A stretch of 64,000 nucleotides of DNA, from positions 186,001-250,000 of the forward strand of contig CAVWLJ010000009.1 of NCBI GenBank assembly GCA_963755755.1, read 5' to 3'. The position numbers and the translations under genes were made by a program. Shown here in pieces: positions 1-12,234 of the stretch (position 1 is its first letter; every line of letters starts with the position of its first letter). Under the pieces are notes generated by a model that worked only from the letters and a program-made list of their open reading frames with translations, was not told the DNA's origin and ran no database searches. The DNA comes from DATKNA01 sp963755755 (lineage in GTDB: Bacteria; Actinomycetota; Actinomycetes; Actinomycetales; Kineosporiaceae).

Positions 1-245
1 TCCTGCACCCACCCGCTGGGGGTGACGGCGGCGTCGAACGTCTTGCGCCGGGGATTGCCGAGCAGCGTCGCGACGTCGACCTCCGCATCACCGGCGACGT
101 CCAGGGCCAACGTGGCGTCGGCCTGCGGATCGAGGTCCACGACGAGCGTGGGCACCCCCTTGGCGAGAGCGGAGGAGGCCAGTCCGAGGGTGATGGAGGT
201 CTTGCCGACCCCACCCTTCAAGCTGCACACGCTCACCACGATCAC
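1..245 (-). CDS. ParA/MinD-family partition ATPase, N-terminal part
   Basis: Only about 81 N-terminal codons are present; the rest lies beyond the left edge. A deviant Walker A motif (CSLKGGVGKTS) stands at the very N-terminus and is followed about 25 residues later by VVDLDPQADAT, the typical Walker A' block of ParA ATPases. Such proteins dimerise on ATP, bind DNA non-specifically and move chromosomes, plasmids or protein clusters. I chose the GTG at 245, which puts the P-loop near residue 10 as in most relatives; an in-frame ATG at 272 would add nine residues. No parB partner is visible, so a chromosomal orphan ParA is as likely as a true partition gene. The family call is firm and the cargo unknown. 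Confidence 0.85.
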   Translation of the reverse strand, partial: MIVVSVCSLKGGVGKTSITLGLASSALAKGVPTLVVDLDPQADATLALDVAGDAEVDVATLLGNPRRKTFDAAVTPSGWVQ

Positions 246-387
246 GCCCCCGACGCTACCCGTTCGCGCCATGACCACGAGCCACGACCGGCCGAACGGT
301 GAGGTGCCCCACTCGGCGCTCGCCGCGGCGGCCTCGCCCGGACGGCGAGCGACGGGCACCGGTGGTAGATTCGGCTCAGCTGCAGAC

Positions 388-515
388 CTCGCACGGGAGA
401 GCCCGTGCCGGCCGGAATCGGCCGACGTCGGGCGCCGAAGGGGCAATTCTCCCCGGAACCTCTCAGGCGCCAGGACCGTGCGAGCGAGGCGACTCTGGAG
501 AGCGAGGCTGCTCGA
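388..515 (+). promoter_or_regulatory. glycine riboswitch (single aptamer) upstream of gcvP
   Basis: The leader carries the conserved blocks of the glycine aptamer in order: GGGAGAG (395-401), GCGCCGAAGGGGCAA (432-446), CTCTCAGGC (460-468), CAGGACCGTGC (471-481) and GACTCTGGAGAG (491-502). Only one CCGAAGG core is present, so this is a singlet rather than a tandem element. Glycine riboswitches commonly turn on glycine-cleavage genes when glycine is abundant, which fits the gcvP gene that starts about 70 bases downstream. A GCGGCCGC inverted repeat (534-541 with 552-559) between aptamer and start codon may be part of the expression platform; this last point is inference. Confidence 0.9.
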
Positions 516-584
516 CAGAGGGGGAGGCGACCGGCGGCCGCCGACGGATCAGCGGCCGCGAGCACGAGCCCCGGTGGAGCCTCC

Positions 585-3525
<2,941 letters not shown>

Positions 3526-3537
3526 CCGCGCTTCTCA

Positions 3538-3628
3538 CCTGCGCTGATCATGCACCTCGCGGCGCCGATCGGCCGTGGACGGGCGCCGCGACGTGCATGA
3601 TCGCCGCGAAGTGCATGATCAGCGCAGG
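3538..3628. repeat. palindromic intergenic repeat, copy 1 (divergent member)
   Basis: CCTGCGCTGATCATGCAC (3538-3555) is the exact inverse of GTGCATGATCAGCGCAGG (3611-3628). Inside lies a second arm pair, GCGGCGCC with GGCGCCGC, followed by another CGTGCATGATC (3591-3601). The core GATCATGCA is shared with repeats at 44376-44445 and 53642-53713. It lies between convergent gcvP and the alpha-glucosidase gene, so it could act as a bidirectional terminator or be a REP/MITE-like element. Confidence 0.75.
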
Positions 3629-3636
3629 GTTGTGGG

Positions 3637-5371
3637 TCAGCGGCGGAGGACGAGGGCGTCCCAAGGGGCGGGTCGCCAGCGGCCGTCGGCGTCCGGAGGA
3701 ACGGGCCGCTCCGACGAGCCCGAGGCCAGCAGCACCTCGGCGTCCGACCATCCGGCGGGCACGGCGACGTCGGCGTCCGACGACGAGAGGTTGGCCAGCA
3801 CGAGGAGTTCGACGCCCTGGTGCGACCGGGTGAACGCGTAGACGTGCTCGTCCTCGGGCAGCAGCATCGTGAAGTCGCCGAGCGCGACGGCGGGCACCGT
3901 GTGCCGGAGCTCGATCAGCCGGCGGTAGTGGGTGAACACCGATTCCGGGTCCTTGCGCTGGGCCTGCGCATTCACGACGGCGTGATCGGGGTTGACGCCG
4001 ATCCACGGCGTCACGTCCGGCGCGCAGAAGCCGGCGTGGTCGCCGGCGTCCCACTGCATCGGCGTGCGGGCGTTGTCGCGTGACGCGCGCCGCAGGCCGG
4101 CGAGCACCTGTGCCGGGTCCTCGCCCAGGCCGACCGCCGTCCGGTAGTGGTTGAGCGACTCGACGTCCCGGAACTCCTCGATCGAGGTGAACGGGAAGTT
4201 CGCCATCCCGAGTTCCTCGCCCTGGTAGACGTACGGCGTCCCGCGGTGCAGGTGCAGCACGGTGCCGAGCGCCTTCGCGGACGCGTCCCGGAACTGCGGC
4301 CGGTCGTCGCCGAAGCGCGAGACCACCCGCGGCTGGTCGTGGTTGTTCCAGTAGAGGCTGTTCCAGCCGACGTCCGCGAGGCCGGTCTGCCAGCGGGACA
4401 TGATCGCCTTGAGCGCCGGGAGGTGCAGCGGCCGGACGTCCCACTTCGTCGGTCCGTGGTCGACGTTGACGTGCTCGAACTGGAACACCATGTCGACCTC
4501 GCGCCGGGCCGGGTCCGTGAAGCGCCGGGCCTCGTCGACCGTGACGCCCGGCATCTCACCAACCGTGAGGAAGACCTGATCGCGACCGCCGAACACCTCG
4601 CGGTGCATCTCCGCGAGGAACTCGTGGATCCGGGGCCCGTCGATGTAGGCGGCCGAACCGTCGGCGAGCCCGTCCGGCGTCCCGCCGGTGGCGGTGAGCG
4701 TCCGGCCGTCAGGCAGCGCGGGGTCCTTGGAGATGAAGTTGATGACGTCCATCCGGAAGCCGTCGACGCCGCGGTCGAGCCACCAGCGCATCATCGCGTA
4801 GACCTCGGCCCTGACCTCGGGGTTCTCCCAGTTCAGGTCGGGCTGCCCGACGGCGAAGATGTGCAGGTAGTACTCGCCGGTCGTCTCGTCGAGCGTCCAG
4901 GCGGGGCCGGAGAAGAACGATCGCCAGTTCGTCGGCTCCGCGCCCGGCCGCCCCGCCTCGAAGCCGGCGCGCGGCGGCCGCCACCAGTACCAGTCGCGCT
5001 TCGGGTCGTCCCTCGACGAGCGGGACGCGACGAACCACGGGTGCGCCGACGAGGTGTGGTTGACGACGAGGTCGAGCACGAGCCTCATGCCGCGCTCGTG
5101 CAGTCCGTCGATCAGCGCGTCGAGGTCGGCGAGCGAGCCGAAGAGCGGGTCGACGTCGGTGTAGTCGCTGATGTCGTACCCGTTGTCCTCCTGCGGCGAG
5201 GGGTAGACCGGCGAGATCCAGACGACGTCCACCCCGAGCTCGGCGAGGTGGTCGAGGTGCTCGAGGACGCCGCGCAGGTCCCCGACCCCGTCGCCGCTCG
5301 GCATCGGCGAAGCTGCGCGGGTAGATCTGGTAGACGACGGCGTTGCGCCACCACACGTCCTGGTCGGTCAC
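3637..5371 (-). CDS. GH13 alpha-glucosidase / oligo-1,6-glucosidase, with one frame break
   Basis: Glycoside hydrolase family 13 enzyme of about 577 residues that removes glucose from short alpha-glucosides in the cytoplasm; no signal peptide is seen. Early motifs are WWRNAVVYQIYPRSF and VVWISPVYPSPQEDNGYD. The nucleophile Asp is in GVDGFRMDVIN (about residue 208), the acid/base Glu in TVGEMPG (about 272) and the third carboxylate in WNNHDQPR (about 345). GTG 5371 gives the usual TDQDVWW N-terminus. Near 5300 the frame shifts by +1: the first frame reads SFADAE and the next resumes with SGDGVGDLRG. It lies 71 bases downstream of sbcC on the same strand. Substrate (maltose-type versus isomaltose-type) cannot be settled by eye. 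Confidence 0.9.
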
Positions 5372-5442
5372 GGCCGCGACTCTAGGGCTCTCCCGGCGGC
5401 CGGCCACCCCGAGATCGCCGCCGGCGCCCTCCTCACCCGTGC

Positions 5443-8400
5443 TCAGGCGGAGGCCTGCCGCACCGTCGACCCCCACCGGGTCTTGACGACCTCGAGCCGG
5501 GCCGGGATGCGGTCGCGCAGGTCGGGCACGTGGCTGACGAGCCCGACGACCCGGCCGCCGCTGCGCAGCGCGTCGAGCGTGTCCATGACCTCCTGGAGGG
5601 TCTCCTCGTCGAGGGAGCCGAAGCCCTCGTCGACGAACAGCGTCTCGACCCGGGCGCCGCCGGCCTCCGCTGTCACGACATCGGCGAGGCCCAGGGCAAG
5701 TGCCAGGGAGGTGTAGAACGACTCACCGCCCGAGAGGCTGGCCGTGTCGCGGCGCCGGCCGGTCCAGCCGTCCACGACGCGCAGGGCGAGGCCGGAACGC
5801 CCGCGTCCGCGCTCGGTCTCGTCGCAGTGCTCCAGGCTGTAGCGCCCGCCCGACATCACCTGGAGGCGCTCGCTGGCGGCGGCGGCGACCTGCTCGAGCC
5901 GGGCGGCCAGGACGTAGGAGGAGAGGCTCATCCGCAAGGCGTTGTCGCCGCCGGTCCCGTCCAGGCAGCGGGAGAGATCGGCGTGCAGCCGGTAGCGGCG
6001 GCGGAGCGGCTCGGTCGCCTCGAGGTGGCGGCGCAGCTCCACGTCGAGGGTGTCGAGCGCGTCCGCCGCGGTGCGGCAGCGGTCGAGCCCGGTGGCGGCC
6101 GCCTCGTCGTCGCCCTGGGCCAGTTCGAGCGCCGCGGCCGTCACCGAGGGTTCGGCGAGCGGCGCGGACGCGGCGGCCACGAGGTCGGGCGCCGCGAGCT
6201 CCGCCTCGACGACCCCGAGCTGCTGGTCGTACGTCCGGCGGTCCTCCTCGAGCCGGTCGACGACCGGTGCGGGGAGCACGGCGGCGACCGCGGCCTCCAG
6301 GTCGCCGAAACCCGCCTCGGTCGCGGCCCGGCGGGCGGCGTCCGTGACCTCGGCGAGGTGCTGGGTCGCCGCCCGCAGTTCGCGTCGGGCAGCGAGCAGT
6401 GCTTCGGCGGCGTGCGCGCGACGGCGCACCACGGCCTCCCGGGCGGCGGGGCTGGCATGGCCGGCGGCCGCCTCCTCGACCCGGTGGCGGACGGACGCGC
6501 GCCGCTCGTCGAGCCGGGCGAACTCCGCGGCCGCGGCGTCCCGATCCGCCCGGAGGACCTCCAGACTGCGGTCCGCGGCCTCGATGGCGTCGTCGGTCCG
6601 CCGCAGCGCGGCCTGCAGGCGAGCGGCGCGCTCGGCCGCGGCCTCGGCGCCGCGCAGCTCCTCGGAGGCCGCGTCGACGGCGCCTCGGGCGGCCTCGGGT
6701 GAGAGGCCCCCGGCGGCGGCGACCGCCGCGCTCCTCCGCTCCTGCGTGCGCGCCAGCTCCGCCTCCGCCTCCGCGAGGGAGTGCTGAGCCGCGACCAGGG
6801 CCGCCTCGGCCGCCCGCTCGGCGGACGCGTCCGGGGCGCCGGGAGCGGGCGACGCGGGTGCCGGGTGCTCCTCGGCCCCACAGACGGGGCAGGCCCCGCC
6901 GGGCAGGAGGCCGGCGGCGAGCTCGGCCGCCATGCCGGCCAGCCGGCGTTCGCGGACGTCGAGATGGTGCTGGCGGGCGTCGTCGCGGCGCTGCCGCAGA
7001 TCGGACCGTCGCTCCGAGAGCGTGGCCAGCTCGTCGCTCAGGCGGGCGGCCTCGGCGGCGGAGCGAGCCGTCACCTGAGCCCGTTCCAGCGTTGCCCGGG
7101 CGGCCTCGACCCCGGCGGCGTCCGGAACGGACGCGACAGCCTCCGCCCGCAGCCGGAACCGCCGCGTCTCGTGCGCCTCGCGGTCCGCGGAGGCCGCGTC
7201 GAGGGCGGCCTCGGCCGACGCGAGAGCCTTCCTGGCCGCCGCGGCCGACCGTTCGAGCCCCGCCGCGTCGGCCGCCTCCTGGCGCACCGCCGCCAGCCGG
7301 CCGAGCAGCTCGCGGTCCTCGCCCGCGCGGTTCTGGAGGGCCTCGTCGTCGAGCTCCTCCAGCCCGGGGGCACCCTCCGCACCCGCGCCGCATCGGGCGA
7401 GGGCGACGACGGCGGCGTCGACGCCCTGCAGGGCGTCCGCGGAGCGGGCGCGTGCCTGCGCGAGCGGTCCGGTCCAGGGCCGGACGCCGGCGGCCCGGCG
7501 GGCAGCGGCGATCCGGGTGACGCGCTCGGCCTGCTCGGTCGCCCGTTCCCGCAGGGACGCCTCCCGGGCGTGAAGCTCAGAATGCCGCGCCTGCAGGGCG
7601 GCGAGGTCGAGGGTCGCCCGGTGCTCGGCCGCGGCGTGCTGGGCGCGTTCCTGCGCGGCGACGCGGGCCTGCCTCGCGGATTCGAGGGCGGCGGCGACGT
7701 GCGACCGGAGCGCCGCGATCCGCTCCTCGGGAGCAGGCCCGGGCTCCGGCGCCGGTTCCGGCTCGGGATCAGGCCCCTGTCGCGGGGGCGCCCCGACCAT
7801 CCCGGCCGCCTGCTCGGCGCGGGCCAGCAACTGTCCGCTCCGCACCTCGGCCGCTTCGACCGACTGGCGGTGCCCGGCCTGCGTCTCCCGCAGCCATTGC
7901 TGCACGGCGGCGAACCGATCGGTGCCGAAGAGCCGCTCCAGCAGCACGCGGCGTTCCTCGGCGCCGGCCCGCAGGAAGGCCGCGAACTCGCCCTGGGGGA
8001 GCAGCACGAGCTTGGTGAACTGGTCGATCCCGAGCCCCAGGACCGTGTCGAGCAGGTCGGCGGCCTCGTCGATGCGGCCCGTCACCGGGTTCCACTCGCC
8101 CCCGACCAGTTCGCGCACGAGCACCCGCGCCTGCTCGGTCGTCGTACCCGCTCCGCGCTTCTTCGGGCGCTCCCACGCCGGCGACCGCGTCACCTCCCAC
8201 CGCCGTCCAGAGGCGGTGAACTCGCAGACGACCTCCGGAGCCACCCCGGCGGCCGCGTGGTCGCTGCGCAGGCGCGCGCCCTGCCGGGCGCCCGGCACCA
8301 CGCCGTACAGGGCGAAGCACACGGCGTCGAGGATGCTGGTCTTGCCCGCGCCCGTGGGGCCGTGCAGCAGGAACAGGCCGCCCGCGGCGAGGGCGTCGAC

Positions 8401-8463
8401 GTCGACCTCGACGGTTTCCGCGAACGGCCCGAACGCGGTGATCGCCAACCGGTGCACCCTCAC
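5443..8463 (-). CDS. sbcC: nuclease SbcCD subunit C (SMC-like ATPase)
   Basis: Uninterrupted 1006-residue SMC/Rad50-like protein. The ABC head is split: Walker A GPTGAGKTS at about residue 40, signature LSGGESF at about 909 and Walker B with ETLFVDEGFGSLDEE at about 941. Between them lie long Ala/Arg/Glu-rich coiled coils, interrupted near residue 524 by CPVCG, the zinc hook that joins two SbcC arms. With SbcD it forms an ATP-dependent nuclease that opens hairpins and blocked double-strand ends. The GTG at 8463 overlaps the sbcD stop as GTGA, showing translational coupling. It is one of the longest genes in the window without a frame break. Confidence 0.96.
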   Translation of the reverse strand: MRVHRLAITAFGPFAETVEVDVDALAAGGLFLLHGPTGAGKTSILDAVCFALYGVVPGARQGARLRSDHAAAGVAPEVVCEFTASGRRWEVTRSPAWERPKKRGAGTTTEQARVLVRELVGGEWNPVTGRIDEAADLLDTVLGLGIDQFTKLVLLPQGEFAAFLRAGAEERRVLLERLFGTDRFAAVQQWLRETQAGHRQSVEAAEVRSGQLLARAEQAAGMVGAPPRQGPDPEPEPAPEPGPAPEERIAALRSHVAAALESARQARVAAQERAQHAAAEHRATLDLAALQARHSELHAREASLRERATEQAERVTRIAAARRAAGVRPWTGPLAQARARSADALQGVDAAVVALARCGAGAEGAPGLEELDDEALQNRAGEDRELLGRLAAVRQEAADAAGLERSAAAARKALASAEAALDAASADREAHETRRFRLRAEAVASVPDAAGVEAARATLERAQVTARSAAEAARLSDELATLSERRSDLRQRRDDARQHHLDVRERRLAGMAAELAAGLLPGGACPVCGAEEHPAPASPAPGAPDASAERAAEAALVAAQHSLAEAEAELARTQERRSAAVAAAGGLSPEAARGAVDAASEELRGAEAAAERAARLQAALRRTDDAIEAADRSLEVLRADRDAAAAEFARLDERRASVRHRVEEAAAGHASPAAREAVVRRRAHAAEALLAARRELRAATQHLAEVTDAARRAATEAGFGDLEAAVAAVLPAPVVDRLEEDRRTYDQQLGVVEAELAAPDLVAAASAPLAEPSVTAAALELAQGDDEAAATGLDRCRTAADALDTLDVELRRHLEATEPLRRRYRLHADLSRCLDGTGGDNALRMSLSSYVLAARLEQVAAAASERLQVMSGGRYSLEHCDETERGRGRSGLALRVVDGWTGRRRDTASLSGGESFYTSLALALGLADVVTAEAGGARVETLFVDEGFGSLDEETLQEVMDTLDALRSGGRVVGLVSHVPDLRDRIPARLEVVKTRWGSTVRQASA

Positions 8464-9700
8464 CCGGCGGCCCGCTCGTCGTCGGCCGGCGCCTGCCCGG
8501 GCTCGGCGCTCGCGAGCAGCCGGCGTCCGGCGCGCAGCGGGGCGACCCCCGACTCCCGGGCGAGCGCCACCCGGGCGCCCTCGACGGCGCCGCGCAGCAC
8601 CTCGCGCTCGTCGTCGTCCGGCGCGCGGTGCCGGACGTGCTCGACGAACCCGCAGCACAGCTCGAGGTCGCCGAGCCCGGCCGTCCGCCGGGTGTAGGCA
8701 CCGGCCCCCGCCGCGCCCCCGGGCTCGAAGCGCAGCTCCAGGGTGTGCGGGAAGCGCACGCGCAGCCGGGCCATGGCGTCGGCGGGCCGTTCGTCGTCCG
8801 TCAGGGTCACCTGACACCAGGCGGCCTGCGGCGCTCTCGAGCGCCGGGTCGGCGAGCAGCTCCTCGAGTCGCCCGCGCAGGACGGCCAGCCGGCGGGGGA
8901 CCGGCGCGTCGACGGCGTCCACCCGTGCCAGGCCCGCGCGACCGAGCTCCACCAGCCAGGAGCCCTTCACGTGCCCGTGCTCGGAGAACGAGTACGCGAG
9001 CGGCGAGCCGGAGTACCGCACGGCGTCCGCGAGTCGCTGGCGGCCGTGCAGGTGGCCCAGGGCCACGTAGTCGACGCCTTCGAAGAGGGCGGCCGGCACG
9101 CCGCCGATCCCGCCGACGCTGATGTCGCGCTCGCTGTCGCTGCTCAGGCCGCCCACGACGAAGGCGTGGGCCGCGAGCACGGAGCGGGTCCCCGGCGCGC
9201 GGCCGGCCAGGTCCGTGCGGACGGCGTCCGCCGCGGCGGTGAGGACCGCCTCGTGGCCGGCCCCGGGAGCCTGCCCGAGCGCCGTCGCGACGAGGGCCGG
9301 CTCGAGATAGGGGAGGGGATAGATCGCGACCGGCCCGTGCCGGTCCTCGAGGAGCACCGGGTCGGCGCAGCGCGCCGGGGTCGGTCCGGACGTGCACGCG
9401 TGACCGCTCCAGCAGCCGGGCGGCGAACCCGAGCCGGCGGGGGGAGTCGTGGTTGCCGCTGGTGAGGACGACGACCGCGCCGGTGCCGGCCAGCCGCGCC
9501 AGGGCGTCGTCGAGCAGGGCGACGACGTCGACGCCGGGCAGCGCCCGGTCGTACACGTCGCCCGCCACGACCACGACGTCCACCTTCTCCGCCCGGACGA
9601 CCTCCACGAGGTGGTCCAGCACGGCCGCCTGCTCCGACAGCAGGTTCACCCGGTGGAACGACCGCCCCAGGTGCCAGTCGGAGGTGTGGAGGAGCCGCAC
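8460..9700 (-). CDS. sbcD: exonuclease SbcCD subunit D, with two frame breaks
   Basis: Mre11-like calcineurin-fold phosphoesterase, the nuclease partner of SbcC; about 412 residues after correction. The metal-binding series is visible: HTSDWHLGR at the N-terminus, VVAGDVYDR, TSGNHDS and later DYVALGHLHG. GTG 9700 gives the usual RLLHTSDWH start. Two +1 breaks split the gene: near 9367, where VHVRTDP continues in another frame as CADPVLLEDRHGP, and near 8825, where the third frame opens with QVTLTDDERP. It ends in a GTGA overlap with sbcC. The complete motif series makes genuine decay unlikely; sequence error is preferred. Confidence 0.92.
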
Positions 9701-9862
9701 GTCGCCGACTCTAGGAAGTCGCGGCGGTCAGGTGGGGGCGACGCGCGGAGGCTGTGGACAGTGGGACCGGTCACGGCGCGTCGTCCACAGGTCGTGCTCC
9801 GGGTCTGATCAGCGGGCGAAACAGGTCTGGCCCCCACGCCTCCGGTGTGCTTTCGTCATGAG

Positions 9863-11347
9863 ATGGGCGATGAGATCACCGCCAGTCATTACACGCGCGA
9901 GGAACGGCAGCGCTACCGCGAGAAGGTCCAGCTGTGCCTGGACGTCTTCGAGCGCATGCTCACGTCGGCCACGTTCGAGAGCGACAGCGACGACCCGCTG
10001 ACCGGGCTCGAGGTCGAGCTCAACCTGGTCGGGGCCGACCGGCAGCCATTCCTGGGCAACATGTCGGTCCTGGAGGAGATCGCCGATCCGGCCTTCCAGA
10101 CCGAGCTGGGTGCCTACAACATCGAGATGAACGTCCCGCCCCGCTCGCTCTCCGGCGACGCGGCGCTCGGCCTCGAGGACGACCTGCGCGTCTCGCTCAA
10201 CGCCGCGGACGAGAAGGCCCGGCGGCGTGGCGCCGAGATCATGATGGTCGGCATCCTGCCCACGCTCATGCCGGACCATCTCGCCCGGCCCGACTGGATG
10301 AGCCCGTCGGCCCGGTACACCGCGCTCAACGACATGGTGTTCGCCGCGCGCGGCGAGGACGTGCACCTCGACATCCACGGCCCGGAACGGCTCAGCCTCT
10401 ACGCCTCCACCCTGGCGCCGGAGTCGGCGTGCACCAGCGTGCAGCTCCACCTCCAGGTCGCCCCGACGAATTTCGCCCAGCACTGGAACGCCGCCCAGGT
10501 GCTGGCCGGTCCGCAGGTGGCGCTCGGTGCCAACTCGCCGTTCTTCTTCGGGCGCGAGCTCTGGCGGGAGACCCGGATCGAGCTCTTCGCGCAGTCGACG
10601 GACACGAGGCCGCAGGAGCTGAAGAACCAGGGCGTCCGCCCGCGGGTCTGGTTCGGCGAACGGTGGATCACGTCCATCTTCGACCTGTTCGAGGAGAACG
10701 TCCGCTACTTCCCGGCGCTGCTGCCGGAGATCAGCGAGGAGGACCCGGTCGCGGAGCTCGAGGCCGGGCGCCCGCCGCGGCTGCAGGAGCTCCGGCTGCA
10801 CAACGGCACGATCTACCGCTGGAACCGTCCGATCTACGACAACGTGGGCGGCGTCCCGCACGTGCGCGTGGAGAACCGGGTGCTGCCGGCGGGTCCGACG
10901 GTGGTCGACGTGCTCGCCAACGGTGCCTTCTACTACGGAGCGCTGCGCGTGCTCGCCGAGGACGAGCGCCCGGTGTGGTCGAAGATGACCTTCCCCACAG
11001 CGGAGGAGAACTTCCGCGAGGGCGCCCGGCTCGGGCTGGACGCCGGGGTCTACTGGCCCGGGCTCGGCCAGGCCACGATCGACGAGCTGGTGCTGCGGCG
11101 GCTGCTCCCGCTCGCGTACGAGGGGCTGGACCGGTGGGGGGTCGACCCGGCCGTGCGCGACCGCTACCTCGGCGTCATCGAGCAGCGCGCGAAGACCGGC
11201 CGCAACGGCGCCGCCTGGCAGGTGGACACGGTGCACGCGCTGGAGGCGAAGGGCATGTCGCGGCTCGAGGCGCTCACCCGCATGGTCGACCTCTACCTCG
11301 AGGGCATGCACGCGAACGAACCCGTCCACACCTGGCCGGTGCCCTGA
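9863..11347 (+). CDS. glutamate-cysteine ligase family protein (carboxylate-amine ligase)
   Basis: A 494-residue protein of the GCS2-like glutamate-cysteine ligase superfamily. Motifs that fit are GLEVELNLV near residue 50 (substrate/metal-binding Glu), LGAYNIEMNVPP, and the later HVRVENRVLPAGPT block. Family members form a gamma-glutamyl or related amide bond using ATP. Actinomycetes normally use mycothiol rather than glutathione, and no egt or gsh genes are nearby, so the product is uncertain. I chose ATG 9863 (MGDEITASHY); an upstream GTG at 9845 is possible. It is transcribed divergently from sbcDC across a 160-base spacer. No frame break or other anomaly was seen. Confidence 0.8.
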   Translation: MGDEITASHYTREERQRYREKVQLCLDVFERMLTSATFESDSDDPLTGLEVELNLVGADRQPFLGNMSVLEEIADPAFQTELGAYNIEMNVPPRSLSGDAALGLEDDLRVSLNAADEKARRRGAEIMMVGILPTLMPDHLARPDWMSPSARYTALNDMVFAARGEDVHLDIHGPERLSLYASTLAPESACTSVQLHLQVAPTNFAQHWNAAQVLAGPQVALGANSPFFFGRELWRETRIELFAQSTDTRPQELKNQGVRPRVWFGERWITSIFDLFEENVRYFPALLPEISEEDPVAELEAGRPPRLQELRLHNGTIYRWNRPIYDNVGGVPHVRVENRVLPAGPTVVDVLANGAFYYGALRVLAEDERPVWSKMTFPTAEENFREGARLGLDAGVYWPGLGQATIDELVLRRLLPLAYEGLDRWGVDPAVRDRYLGVIEQRAKTGRNGAAWQVDTVHALEAKGMSRLEALTRMVDLYLEGMHANEPVHTWPVP

Positions 11348-11473
11348 GGGCGGCTCCCGCCTCCGGGTGACACACCGGCAGGACGCTGCCGCCGGCCGGG
11401 ATCGCGGCCGACACTGGGGGCAGGAGCTCCGGACGCCGACCGCTCGGCGCCGGCCCGCGAGGAAGGACGGCGG

Positions 11474-12127
11474 ATGGTCGCGGTCGCGCCCGGCGATCGG
11501 CTGATCCTGCGCACGGACGACGGGTACGTCGCCCTGCGGGCGCTGCACGCCGCCGAGCTGGTCGGGCCCTGGCGGGTGCGCGTGCTGGCGCTCGTGGGCC
11601 GGGCCCGGACGTCCTGCGGCACGCTCGAGCTCGTGCCGGACGCCGGCGGTCTCGTCCGCCTCCCGGCGCGGATCGGCCTCGTCGACGACGCGCTGGTCCT
11701 GCAGGCCGGCCATGCGGGGGCGCCCACCGGCGCGCTGCGGTCCGAGGCGGGCGAGCAGCGGCGGGACGACGTCCGCGGCGAGCTGCACCTGCCGGTACGC
11801 GTCGCCGCCCTGGACGCGCGCGGCGAGGGCGTGCTGCACGGGCAGGTGCTCAGCGGGCACACCCTCGACGTCTCCGCCGGCGGCGCCCGGCTGGACCTGC
11901 CCGGCCTGGCGGAGTCCCTGCCGGCGGGGTGCCGGCTCTACCTGGAGAGCGAGCTGCCCGACGGGGAGCTGGCACCCGCCGTCGTCGCCGTCGTCCGGCA
12001 CCGGACCGGCGAGACGGTGCGGGTCCGGTTCCTCGACCTCGCCCCGCTGGACCGGGAGCGGCTGGTCCGGCTCGTCTTCGAGGCCGAGCGCCGGCTGCTC
12101 GCCGAACGCCGCTCCCGCCTCACCTGA
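11474..12127 (+). CDS. PilZ domain protein (putative c-di-GMP receptor)
   Basis: 217-residue soluble protein. The C-terminal half fits a PilZ domain: a QRRDDVRGE segment near residue 97, matching the RxxxR c-di-GMP arm, and TLDVSAGGARLDLP near residue 136, matching (D/N)xSxxG. The N-terminal half resembles the YcgR-like barrel often found before PilZ, though this is weaker. ATG 11474 follows AGGAAGGACGGCGG, a good ribosome-binding site. Such proteins bind cyclic di-GMP and adjust surface, motility or polysaccharide functions by protein contacts. A diguanylate cyclase is encoded at the other end of the window, with no evidence linking the two. Confidence 0.82.
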   Translation: MVAVAPGDRLILRTDDGYVALRALHAAELVGPWRVRVLALVGRARTSCGTLELVPDAGGLVRLPARIGLVDDALVLQAGHAGAPTGALRSEAGEQRRDDVRGELHLPVRVAALDARGEGVLHGQVLSGHTLDVSAGGARLDLPGLAESLPAGCRLYLESELPDGELAPAVVAVVRHRTGETVRVRFLDLAPLDRERLVRLVFEAERRLLAERRSRLT

Positions 12128-12234
12128 CCGCGCCCCATCGGCGGGCAGCGGCCGCGTGGTGACAGGGGAGCGGGGCGGGTGCGATCCTTCGGCTCGGCGT
12201 CCGGCCCGGGGCGCCCGGCTGGAAGGAGAGCATC

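Noticed and set aside
9752..9790. DnaA-box-like pair CTGTGGAC and GTCCACAG in the sbcD/ligase spacer
   Set aside because: Each site deviates from the TTGTCCACA consensus and only two are present; no origin features or dnaA/dnaN genes are nearby.
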